From assembly GCA_964387775.1 (NCBI GenBank), contig CAYLZO010000071.1, positions 1-20,973 on the forward strand: a stretch of DNA of 20,973 nucleotides. The letters are read 5' to 3'. The number at the start of each line of letters is the position of its first letter. Position 1 is the stretch's first letter. The stretch is from CAYLZO01 sp964387775 (GTDB lineage: Bacteria; Chloroflexota; Anaerolineae; JAAYZQ01). The position numbers were made by a program, and so were the translations under genes. The notes under the pieces are model-generated. The model did not search any database and was not told the DNA's origin. It was given only the letters and a program-made list of their open reading frames with translations. Shown one piece after another: positions 6,395 through 12,356 of this stretch.

Positions 6395-7048
6395 ATGGCA
6401 ACTGCAACGTGGCACCGACGCGTAGACGAACTACTGGCCGCGCTGGCGGCGTATCCAAGTCAGGACCGGATCTTTAACCAGTATCGCAAAGTCACGTCCG
6501 ACCTGGATCGCCCGGACGGGGCGGCGATCCGGCGCCAGAACCTGCGCCACTACCTGGCCGCCTTTGCCGGGGCGAGGTACGTGCTGGTCGGCGAGGCGGC
6601 GGGCTACGCCGGCTGCCGGTTCTCGGGCATCCCCTTCACCTGCGAGGCCCAGTTGGTCGGCCCCGAGCCGCTGAGCTGGACCGAGGGCCGCAACCTGGCC
6701 CGCAGCAGCACGGCCGAGACCCTCTGGGTCGAGCGCTCGGCGACGATGGTCTGGGAGGCGTTTGGCGAGCGGCGCGACTGCGTCCTGTGGAACGCGTTCC
6801 CCTGGCACCCCTTTGGCGCGCGGGGGCCGCTCTCGAACCGGCATCCGGGCCGGGACCTGGGCGATGGGCTGGAGGTGCTGCACCAGTTGCTGGACCTTTT
6901 CCCCGAGGCGCGCCCCTACGCCATCGGCCGGGTGGCCGAGAAGGCGCTGGCCCAGATCGGCCTGGACGCGCCCTACATCCGGCATCCGTCCCACGGCGGC
7001 AAGCGCCGATTTACGGCCGGGGTGGCGGCGCTGGCGCCGGTGTCCTGA
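6395..7048 (+). CDS. Uracil-DNA glycosylase superfamily protein
   Basis: This 217-residue protein has the two signatures of the UDG superfamily: motif 1, LVGEAAGYAGCRFSGIPFTCE (about residues 56-76), and the C-terminal HPSHGG. WNAFPWHPF lies between them and resembles the NxxP segment of related enzymes. The family flips out and excises uracil or other damaged bases from DNA as the first step of base excision repair. The exact subfamily is unclear, so substrate range is not claimed. I chose ATG 6395: an in-frame upstream ATG at 6332 lies inside the hairpin element, and its extra residues look non-coding. The ribosome site is weak (GGGGGCGAG). It stands alone behind its own promoter, divergent from rho. 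Confidence 0.82.
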   Translation: MATATWHRRVDELLAALAAYPSQDRIFNQYRKVTSDLDRPDGAAIRRQNLRHYLAAFAGARYVLVGEAAGYAGCRFSGIPFTCEAQLVGPEPLSWTEGRNLARSSTAETLWVERSATMVWEAFGERRDCVLWNAFPWHPFGARGPLSNRHPGRDLGDGLEVLHQLLDLFPEARPYAIGRVAEKALAQIGLDAPYIRHPSHGGKRRFTAGVAALAPVS

Positions 7049-7059
7049 TTTGCAATCCT

Positions 7060-7162
7060 GTCACTGCGAGGAGCGAGCGACGCGCCGTCCCGGCATCGGG
7101 GAAGCAGTCTCCTCTGCACAACTGGGGATTGCTTCGGCCCAAACGACGGGCCTCGCAATGAC
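7060..7162. repeat. 103-bp dispersed repeat with TTGCGAGG-type inverted ends
   Basis: The element starts GTCACTGCGAGG (7060-7071) and ends CCTCGCAATGAC (7151-7162), which are inverted copies with one mismatch. Its right half carries GGATTGCTTCGGCC, which recurs at 12287-12300 and, with one change, near 9375. Repeats of this kind are widespread in bacterial genomes and resemble MITE or REP-like units. It separates the glycosylase and RidA genes; no target duplication is visible. Confidence 0.7.
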
Positions 7163-7192
7163 ATGAAAACAACAGTAAACAAGGAGGAAACG

Positions 7193-7609
7193 ATGGACAA
7201 GCAAATTGTAGCAACAGACCAGGCCCCGGCGGCAGTGGGGCCGTACTCACAAGCGGTGCGGGCCGGCGATTTTGTCTTTACCGCCGGGCAGTTGGGCATC
7301 GTGCCCGGCACCAAGGAGTTCGCCGGGCCGGACGTCGAGGCCCAGACGCGCCAGGCGCTGGAGAACCTGAAGGCCGTGCTGGAGGCGGCCGGCTCTTGCC
7401 TGAAACACGCCGTCAAAAACACCGTGTTCCTGGCCGATATGGGCGAGTTTTCGCGCATGAACGCCGTCTATGCCGAGTTCTTTCCCGAGAACCCACCGGC
7501 CCGCTCGGCGGTGCAGGCAGCCGCCCTCCCACTGGGCGGCCGGGTCGAGGTCGAAGCGGTGGCCCTGGCCTGCGACTGCGACGATGGGGAGGGGTGCTGC
7601 TGCGACTAA
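7193..7609 (+). CDS. ridA: RidA family enamine/imine deaminase with a cysteine-rich tail
   Basis: RidA proteins hydrolyse reactive 2-aminoacrylate-type enamines produced by PLP enzymes acting on serine, threonine and cysteine. The 138-residue protein has the family hallmarks: N-terminal APAAVGPYSQAV, FTAGQLGI, and the substrate-binding arginine (Arg104) in PARSAVQAAALPLGGRVEVEAVA. ATG 7193 has AAGGAGG (7181-7187) 5 nt upstream; the in-frame ATG at 7163 lacks one and lies directly after the repeat. Normal family members stop soon after the VEVEAVA strand. This one continues as ACDCDDGEGCCCD, five cysteines in twelve residues mixed with acidic ones, a possible metal or redox site. Its position just before a cysteine operon fits a role in protecting PLP chemistry, but that link is inferred. 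Confidence 0.92.
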   Translation: MDKQIVATDQAPAAVGPYSQAVRAGDFVFTAGQLGIVPGTKEFAGPDVEAQTRQALENLKAVLEAAGSCLKHAVKNTVFLADMGEFSRMNAVYAEFFPENPPARSAVQAAALPLGGRVEVEAVALACDCDDGEGCCCD

Positions 7610-7642
7610 ATCGGACCGGAGTACTCCAGATTGTAGCCGGGC

Positions 7643-7673
7643 TTACTGTCCCTGGCTGCTCGTGGGGTATAAT
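7643..7673 (+). promoter_or_regulatory. Possible promoter of the cysteine operon
   Basis: A perfect TATAAT lies at 7668-7673. The best upstream box is the weak TTACTG (7643-7648) with a long 19-bp spacer, so activator help may be needed. The perfect palindrome GGAGTACTCC at 7618-7627, about 40 bp upstream of the -10 box, could be an activator site. Confidence 0.45.
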
Positions 7674-7693
7674 AGAGGCACAATTTCCCGGCG

Positions 7694-7728
7694 GCAAAGA
7701 AGGACAGGGGCAATCCTGCCCTTTTTGC
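7694..7728 (+). terminator. Hairpin with T-run early in the cysteine leader
   Basis: AGGGGCA (7706-7712) pairs with TGCCCTT (7717-7723) across a 4-nt loop, and TTTTT runs 7722-7726. A longer alternative fold pairs GCAAAG at 7694 with the T-run through GC at 7728. It may end transcripts from ridA, or be an additional control element just after the promoter at 7668. Which is true cannot be read from sequence. Confidence 0.45.
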
Positions 7729-7758
7729 GTGGCCGTGTCGAACCAGGAGGGACGAAGC

Positions 7759-7794
7759 GTGCAGTTTTGCACCTGTCTGAAGCGGGGGCAGTAG
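7759..7794 (+). CDS. Cysteine-containing leader peptide (MQFCTCLKRGQ)
   Basis: This is an 11-codon reading frame, GTG CAG TTT TGC ACC TGT CTG AAG CGG GGG CAG TAG. A strong ribosome site, AGGAGGG (7745-7751), lies 7 nt upstream of the GTG. Two Cys codons (7768-7770 and 7774-7776) are followed 15 nt later by the stop codon. The stop codon sits within a segment (7782-7798) that can pair with the downstream terminator core. It lies 142 nt before a cysteine synthase gene. Leader peptides with codons for the pathway's product are the sensors of classical amino-acid attenuation, so the likely role is to stall ribosomes when Cys-tRNA is scarce. The frame, ribosome site and pairing are seen in the sequence; the sensing role is inferred. 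Confidence 0.65.
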   Translation: MQFCTCLKRGQ

Positions 7795-7920
7795 TCGCAC
7801 CCGCGTCGGATTTTGTGATCTAGAGGCCAACAGAGACGGCGGGCGACACTGCCTCCGCGATCGGTTCATCCATCGCGGTACGCGGCGTATCGCCCGTTTT
7901 GTGTACCGGTTGGCCTTTTT
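7782..7920 (+). promoter_or_regulatory. Candidate cysteine attenuator: antiterminator/terminator switch
   Basis: Terminator form: AGGCCAAC (7824-7831) pairs with GTTGGCCT (7909-7916), followed by TTTTGTTT. Inside it CGGGCGA (7840-7846) pairs with TCGCCCG (7890-7896), and CCGCGAT (7855-7861) pairs with ATCGCGG (7872-7878). Antiterminator form: 7782-7798 (GCGGGGGCAGTAGTCGC) pairs with 7843-7858 through 16 base pairs, with one bulged A (7793) and one G-U pair. This would break both inner stems of the terminator form. The upstream partner spans the leader-peptide stop codon, so a ribosome reaching the stop would mask it and one stalled at the Cys codons would leave it free. The pairings are directly visible; the regulatory logic is inferred. 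Confidence 0.65.
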
Positions 7921-7936
7921 GTTTCTGGAGGGAGAG

Positions 7937-8890
7937 ATGCTGGACACGAGGCCCCGCCTGGCTTTTGCCGAGGCCCCGGCAACCGGCGGGCTCGAAGTGG
8001 AGCAGTTGATCGGCAATACGCCCCTGATCGGGTTCCGGCGAGTGGGGGCGGGCCTGTCGCCGGCGGTGCAGGTGCTGGCCAAGGCCGAGTGGGTCAATCC
8101 GGGCGGCTCGATCAAGGATCGGGCGGCGTGGCACATCATCTGCGCCGCCGAGGCGGCGGGACAGCTCACGCCGGACAGGATACTCGTCGACGCCACCTCG
8201 GGCAACACGGGCATCGGCTACGCCCTGATCGGCGCGGCCCGGGGCTACCGGGTCAAGCTGGTGCTGCCGGCCAACGTCAACCGCGAGCGCATCGCCATCT
8301 TGCGCGCCTACGGCGCCGAGCTGGCCTTCAGCGACGAGATGGAGGGCACCGATGGCGCCATCGAGGTGGTGCGCGAGAGGGTCGCCGCCGAGCCCGACCG
8401 CTACTTTTACGCCGACCAGTACGGCAACCCGGCCAACTGGCTGGCCCACTATCACACCACCGGCCCCGAGATCTGGCAGCAGACGGCCGGCCGGGTGAGC
8501 CATTTCGTCGCCGGGCTGGGCACCAGCGGCACGATGATGGGCGTGGGCCGCTACCTGCGGGCCAGGAACCCGGCCGTGCGGCTCGTCTCGCTGCAACCCG
8601 ACGGCCCGCTGCACGGGCTGGAGGGCCTGAAACACATGCAGACAGCCCGCGTGCCGCCCATCTACGACGCCAGCCTGGTGGACGAGAACCGCGCCGTGCG
8701 CACCGAGGCGGCCTACGAGATGGCCCGCCGCCTGGCGCGGGAGGAGGGGCTCTTTGTCGGCGTGTCGGCGGCGGCGGCCATGGTCGCCGCGCTGGACGTG
8801 GCGCGGGAACTGGAGAGCGGCATCGTGGTCACGGTCCTGCCCGACGGTGGCTACAAGTACATGAGCGAGCGGTTCTGGACGGAGAGGTGA
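7937..8890 (+). CDS. cysM: PLP-dependent cysteine synthase, CysM-type (thiocarboxylate-dependent)
   Basis: This 317-residue fold-type II PLP enzyme belongs to the cysteine synthase family. The Schiff-base lysine is Lys60 in NPGGSIKDR; ATSGNTGIGYAL (about 86-97) is the substrate loop; GLGTSGTMMG (193-202) holds the PLP phosphate; LPDGGYKYMSERFW ends the protein. Position beside mec, cysO and moeZ points to the mycobacterial CysM reaction: O-phosphoserine plus CysO-thiocarboxylate gives a CysO-cysteine adduct. An ordinary O-acetylserine sulfhydrylase cannot be excluded from motifs alone. ATG 7937 has GGAGG at 7928-7932; the in-frame GTG at 7901 lies inside the terminator stem and is rejected. 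A long leader with a Cys peptide precedes it, so expression is probably attenuated by cysteine supply. Confidence 0.88.
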   Translation: MLDTRPRLAFAEAPATGGLEVEQLIGNTPLIGFRRVGAGLSPAVQVLAKAEWVNPGGSIKDRAAWHIICAAEAAGQLTPDRILVDATSGNTGIGYALIGAARGYRVKLVLPANVNRERIAILRAYGAELAFSDEMEGTDGAIEVVRERVAAEPDRYFYADQYGNPANWLAHYHTTGPEIWQQTAGRVSHFVAGLGTSGTMMGVGRYLRARNPAVRLVSLQPDGPLHGLEGLKHMQTARVPPIYDASLVDENRAVRTEAAYEMARRLAREEGLFVGVSAAAAMVAALDVARELESGIVVTVLPDGGYKYMSERFWTER

Positions 8891-8895
8891 GGGAC

Positions 8896-9342
8896 GTGGA
8901 CGAAAAGACAAGGGTAGAGCTCGTGGTCAGCCCCGGGCAGATGGCACGCATGGCCGCCCACGCCGAGCAAGCCTACCCCTTTGAGGGGTGCGGGATGCTC
9001 TTGGGCCACGTGTCCAACGGCCGCAAGGTCGTGGTCGACGTGCTGCCCACGGGCAACGCCCGCGAGGCCGAAGCGCGGCATAACCGCTACCTCATCCCGC
9101 CCGAGGAGATTCTCCAGGGCGAGCTGGAGGCCGAGGCGCGGGGCCTGGACGTGATCGGCTACTTTCACTCCCACCCCGACCACCCGGCCCGGCCCTCCGA
9201 GTTCGACCGGGACCACGCCTGGCCCTGGTACTCGTACCTGATCCTGGGCGTGCGTGAGGGCCGGGTCGAGGCCAGCCGCTCGTGGCAGTTGCGCGAGGAT
9301 CGGAGCGGGTTCGACGAGGAGGTCCTGGTCGCGACCGACTAA
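8896..9342 (+). CDS. mec: JAMM (Mov34/MPN) metallopeptidase, Mec-like
   Basis: This protein of 148 residues carries a complete JAMM zinc-protease motif: the upstream catalytic Glu in YPFEGCGMLLGH and HSHPDHPARPSEFD, which is exactly H-S-H-x7-S-x2-D. In mycobacteria Mec hydrolyses the CysO-cysteine adduct made by CysM, releasing free cysteine and regenerating CysO; related bacterial JAMM proteins also trim C-terminal extensions from ubiquitin-like sulfur carriers. Both activities make sense here because the CysO next door has an extension. GTG 8896 is chosen, with GGAGAGG 8 nt upstream; GTG 8887, which overlaps the cysM stop as GTGA, would add three residues and is possible. The gene ends just before the 81-bp inverted-repeat element. 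Confidence 0.88.
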   Translation: MDEKTRVELVVSPGQMARMAAHAEQAYPFEGCGMLLGHVSNGRKVVVDVLPTGNAREAEARHNRYLIPPEEILQGELEAEARGLDVIGYFHSHPDHPARPSEFDRDHAWPWYSYLILGVREGRVEASRSWQLREDRSGFDEEVLVATD

Positions 9343-9350
9343 CAACCCTC

Positions 9351-9431
9351 GTCACAAACGGATAGTCCCGTCGGAGATTGCTTCGGCCCAAACGGCGGGC
9401 CTCGCAATCCGCAGGACTATCCGTTTGTGAC
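9351..9431. mobile_element. 81-bp MITE-like element with perfect 18-bp terminal inverted repeats
   Basis: GTCACAAACGGATAGTCC (9351-9368) and its exact reverse complement (9414-9431) bound a 45-bp core. The core contains the right half of the TTGCGAGG-type repeat (ATTGCTTCGGCCCAAACG with GGCCTCGCAAT). The end sequence occurs again with one mismatch at 12197-12214. The element sits between mec and cysO within the operon and encodes nothing. RNA from it would form a strong hairpin, which could affect cysO expression or mRNA decay. Confidence 0.75.
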
Positions 9432-9460
9432 GGTGATGTGATAAAGAGGAGAGTGAAATA

Positions 9461-9820
9461 ATGACAAAAACGAACAGCAACGGACAAGTCTCCCTACGCA
9501 TTCCCACGCCCCTGCGGGCGTATGCGGACAAGCAGCCGAGCATCACCCTGGAGGGCGCGACGGTCGGCGAGGTGATAAACGGTCTGGTGGCGCGCTACCC
9601 GGCGCTGCGCCAGCACCTGCTCGACGACGAGGGCCGGCTGCGCAGCTTTGTCAACGTCTATGTCAACGGCGAGGACGTGCACGCGCTGGACGGGGTCGAG
9701 ACGCCGTTGTCGCCCGGCGACAAGCTGGCCATCATCCCCGCCATCGCGGGGGGAGGGGACACGGGTAGGGCTGTCACTCCGGAGAATCGGGGTCTGGAAG
9801 GGGCACAGGTGGAAAGATGA
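9461..9820 (+). CDS. cysO: Ubiquitin-like sulfur carrier protein CysO/MoaD type, with a C-terminal extension
   Basis: This 119-residue beta-grasp protein resembles mycobacterial CysO: RIPTPLRAYADKQ, LEGATVGEVINGLVARYP, LRSFVNVYVNGEDV and the end region LSPGDKLAIIPAIAGG. In the known pathway the terminal Gly-Gly is adenylated and converted to a thiocarboxylate that donates sulfur to CysM. Here the GG (residues 97-98) is followed by 21 further residues, GDTGRAVTPENR and onward, so the carrier must be trimmed before it can be activated. The last codons overlap the next gene (ATGA at 9817), and the extension's DNA holds that gene's upstream region. ATG 9461 follows AGAGGAGAG. A frameshift was considered; no frame gives a stop directly after GG. 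Confidence 0.88.
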   Translation: MTKTNSNGQVSLRIPTPLRAYADKQPSITLEGATVGEVINGLVARYPALRQHLLDDEGRLRSFVNVYVNGEDVHALDGVETPLSPGDKLAIIPAIAGGGDTGRAVTPENRGLEGAQVER

Positions 9821-10971
9821 ACAGGAGAGCAAGCAACGGATTGGAGCACCAGGAGATCCGGCGCTACAGTCGGCACCTGCTGCTGCCCGAGGTCGGGCTG
9901 GAGGGCCAGAAGAAACTCAAGGCAGCCCGCGTGCTGGTCATCGGCGCCGGCGGGCTGGGCTCGCCGGTGGCCCTCTACCTGGCGGCGGCGGGCGTGGGGT
10001 GCATCGGGCTGGTCGATTTCGACGTGGTCGAATACTCGAACTTGCAGCGGCAGATCATCCACGGTACGGGCGACGTGGGCCGGCCCAAGCTCGACTCGGC
10101 CCGCGACCGCATCCTGGACGTCAACCCCCACGTGGAGGTGGTGCTCCACGAGCGGGCCCTCGACTCGGGCAACGCGCTGGCGATCATCGACCAGTACGAC
10201 GTCGTCATCGACGGCACCGACAACTTTCCCACCCGCTATCTGACCAACGACGCCTGCGTCCTGCTGGGCAAACCCAACGTCTATGGCTCGATTTTCCGCT
10301 TCGAGGGCCAGGCGTCGGTGTTCGACGCCGGGCGGGGGCCGTGCTATCGCTGCCTCTTTCCCGAGCCGCCGCCGCCCGGCCTGGTGCCGAGCTGCGCCGA
10401 GGGCGGCGTGCTGGGCGTGCTGCCGGGCGTCATCGGCAGCATCCAGGCCACCGAGGCGCTCAAGCTGATCCTGGGCGAGGGCGAGCCGCTCGTCGGCCGG
10501 CTGCTGCTCTACGACGCGCTGGAGATGTCCTTCGACGAGGTCCGGCTGCGCAAGAACCCCGACTGCCCCGTCTGCGGCGAAAACCCGACCGTGGCGGAGC
10601 TGATCGACTACGTGCAGTTCTGCGGGCTCGACCCGGCCGAGATGCTGGAGCCGTCGTGGGAGATCACGGCGCCGGACCTGGCCGAAAAGCTGGAGAACGG
10701 CGACCGGCCGGTGCTGCTCGACGTGCGTGAGCCCCACGAGTGGGACATCGCCCACCTGGCGGGCGCGCACCTCATCCCCCAGGGCGACCTGCCGGCCCGG
10801 CTGCACGAGCTGGACAGCGCCGACGAGATCGTGCTCTACTGCCGCTCGGGCGAGCGCTCGGCGCGGGCGCTGAACCTGCTGCGCGACGCCGGCTTCCGCC
10901 GGCTCAAGAACCTGCGCGGCGGCATCAACGCCTGGGCGCGCACCGTGGACCCCGACGTGCCGCAATACTGA
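9817..10971 (+). CDS. moeZ: MoeZ-type protein: ThiF/MoeB adenylyltransferase fused to a rhodanese domain
   Basis: The 384-residue protein joins an E1-like domain (about 10-260) and a rhodanese domain (about 283-380). Visible features are the nucleotide site GAGGLGSP (43-50), NLQRQIIHGTGDVGRPK, IDGTDNFPTRY, the zinc ligands CYRC (176-179) and CPVC (250-253), a cysteine at 193 in PSCAEGGVLG, and the rhodanese loop CRSGERS with Cys342. In the mycobacterial pathway MoeZ activates CysO by adenylation and hands it sulfur from a rhodanese persulfide, ultimately from thiosulfate or a desulfurase; it can also serve MoaD. The start ATG 9817 overlaps the cysO stop as ATGA, so the two are translationally coupled, as expected for a carrier and its activator. 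It is the last gene of the operon. Confidence 0.92.
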   Translation: MNRRASNGLEHQEIRRYSRHLLLPEVGLEGQKKLKAARVLVIGAGGLGSPVALYLAAAGVGCIGLVDFDVVEYSNLQRQIIHGTGDVGRPKLDSARDRILDVNPHVEVVLHERALDSGNALAIIDQYDVVIDGTDNFPTRYLTNDACVLLGKPNVYGSIFRFEGQASVFDAGRGPCYRCLFPEPPPPGLVPSCAEGGVLGVLPGVIGSIQATEALKLILGEGEPLVGRLLLYDALEMSFDEVRLRKNPDCPVCGENPTVAELIDYVQFCGLDPAEMLEPSWEITAPDLAEKLENGDRPVLLDVREPHEWDIAHLAGAHLIPQGDLPARLHELDSADEIVLYCRSGERSARALNLLRDAGFRRLKNLRGGINAWARTVDPDVPQY

Positions 10972-10993
10972 TAACGACCACCATCCTGATTTT

Positions 10994-11062
10994 TCACCGC
11001 AAAGGCGCCAAGGACGCCAAGTTTTATAGCATTTCTTTGCGTTCTTGGCGCCTTTGCGGTGA
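10994..11062. repeat. CCGCAAAGG dispersed inverted repeat
   Basis: TCACCGCAAAGGCGCCAAG (10994-11012) is exactly reverse-complementary to 11044-11062; a few further inner bases pair with mismatches. The 69-bp unit resembles a very widespread bacterial repeat whose spurious translation reads HRKGAKDAK. It lies just after moeZ and could act as the 3' hairpin of the operon message, although no T-run follows. Confidence 0.75.
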
Positions 11063-11094
11063 GCCAGGGGGCTATCCCGAAAGGAGCAAGTCGC

Positions 11095-12123
11095 GTGATT
11101 CAAACTACATTTGTTAGAATTCTGCCCCTGACCCTGCTGGCCCTTCTCGTCCTGCCGCTGAGCGGCCTGGCCGCGTTCGGCGCCCAGGCGCCGGCCGCGC
11201 CCATCCCCATCACCTACGGCCAGGACGTCACCCTGACGACCATGAACTTTCACGAGTCGCTGTTCGAGGACGACCCCGCCGACCATCCCGGCCTGCCCTG
11301 GCCCGCCCAGCGCGAGGCGACGGCGACGGGCAACATGGCCCGTGCCGCGCTGACGGCCGGCCTGGATGAGGCCGGCGTCGCCATCGCCCGCGTGGGCGTC
11401 GAGTACGACATTCTGCCCGGCCCCCACAACTGGGACGACATCAAGAACGAGCCGGTGGTGGTTACGGTCCAGTTTACCTACACGCTGGCGGCCGACTGGG
11501 CGACCGGGGCGGGCAGCAGCAACGCCAACCTGGCCGTCCGCCCGCTGCACGCCGCGCCGGGCTGGTTCGACCGCCTGGGCTTTGAGACGGGCGAGACCGG
11601 CTCGCGGGGCGACACCGTGACCCGCGCCTACCTGACGACGCCCGATCTGCTGGGCGACAAGACCTTGCTCGAAACCTACGTCCAGGCCCACACCGCCTCG
11701 GGCAGCGTCGACTCGACCTCGGCGTCGGAGGTGACGGTGCAGAGCATCCACTTTGATTTCGAGCCGGAGCTGGTGGACCTGACCTTCGCCGACCTGGAGG
11801 TGACGCAGGGCATCCAGAACCTGGCCAACGACATGCCGCTGGTCGAGGGCCGCCACACGGTGGTGCGCGCCTACGCCGAGAGCGACGTCAAGGACCAGGC
11901 GGGCGACGTGGAGGACGGCCCCCTGCCGCCCGCCCAGCTCGCCTGGTCCTCGGACCTGGACGGAGACCTGGGCACCGGCCGCGAGGTGCTGACCGACACT
12001 CTCTCCTTCGGCAGACACGAGATCACCCTCACGGCGACGGATGATGACGGCGAGATGGCCGAAGCGACGATCACCCTCCACGTCGTCTACCGGCTCTTTT
12101 TGCCGACGATCCGCAAGGAGTAG
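11095..12123 (+). CDS. Secreted protein with signal peptide, function unknown
   Basis: This 342-residue protein starts at GTG 11095, with AAGGAG (11081-11086) 8 nt upstream. It begins with a signal peptide (about residues 3-30, FVRILPLTLLALLVLPLSGLAA then AFGAQA). The middle contains DLEVTQGIQNLANDMPLVEGRHTVVRAYAES, a phrase I associate with long secreted Chloroflexota proteins. The last 70 residues resemble a PKD/Ig-like beta-sandwich (LSFGRHEITLTATDDDGEMAEATITL). The protein ends YRLFLPTIRKE, a hydrophobic-basic tail like that of the FG-GAP protein in this window. The jump from the TQGIQ part to a single Ig-like end may mean an internal deletion of a longer ancestor. I do not recognise a function; surface or extracellular location is inferred. 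Confidence 0.75.
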   Translation: MIQTTFVRILPLTLLALLVLPLSGLAAFGAQAPAAPIPITYGQDVTLTTMNFHESLFEDDPADHPGLPWPAQREATATGNMARAALTAGLDEAGVAIARVGVEYDILPGPHNWDDIKNEPVVVTVQFTYTLAADWATGAGSSNANLAVRPLHAAPGWFDRLGFETGETGSRGDTVTRAYLTTPDLLGDKTLLETYVQAHTASGSVDSTSASEVTVQSIHFDFEPELVDLTFADLEVTQGIQNLANDMPLVEGRHTVVRAYAESDVKDQAGDVEDGPLPPAQLAWSSDLDGDLGTGREVLTDTLSFGRHEITLTATDDDGEMAEATITLHVVYRLFLPTIRKE

Positions 12124-12137
12124 CCAATTCCGCTCTT

Positions 12138-12321
12138 GTCATTGCGAGTGGCACACGGCGGGCGGCCGCCGCTTGTTATGAAAGAAACAGTCACCTGTCA
12201 CATACGGATAGTCCTACGGATTGCGAGCGAGCGCTGGCGACATCGAACGGAACGTTCGCGCAATCTCTGGCTGGGACAGAGCCGGGGATTGCTTCGGCCA
12301 AACGACCGGCCTCGCAATGAC
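12138..12321. mobile_element. 184-bp composite palindromic element
   Basis: GTCATTGCGAG (12138-12148) and CTCGCAATGAC (12311-12321) are perfect inverted ends. Inside are GTCACATACGGATAGTCC (12197-12214), 17 of 18 identical to the end of the 81-bp element, a nested GATTGCG/CGCAATC pair around a CGAACG/CGTTCG hairpin, and the GGATTGCTTCGGCC core. It looks like one repeat inserted into another. It fills most of the 318-bp gap between the secreted-protein gene and the small Cys-rich gene, and encodes no credible protein. Confidence 0.65.
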
Positions 12322-12356
12322 CGGTAAGAGAACCGCAAAATGCGCGGCGTCGCGTC

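Noticed and set aside
7824..7920. T-box riboswitch before cysM
   Set aside because: The conserved AGGGUGGNACCGCG T-box sequence is absent and no Stem I specifier loop was found; GCGGTACGCGG only partly resembles it. A peptide-based attenuator fits better.
7680..7936. SAM riboswitch (S-box) control of the cysteine operon
   Set aside because: None of the conserved S-box, SAM-II or SAH riboswitch core sequences is present.
9740..9780. Programmed frameshift at the G tract to end CysO at Gly-Gly
   Set aside because: Neither alternative frame gives a stop directly after GG. The -1 frame ends several residues later at a TAG, so shifting would not create the mature end.
9658..12081. An 807-codon open frame on the minus strand opposite moeZ and the secreted protein gene
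   Set aside because: Low-complexity composition and passage through the CCGCAAAGG repeat (HRKGAKNAKK in translation) show it is a shadow frame.
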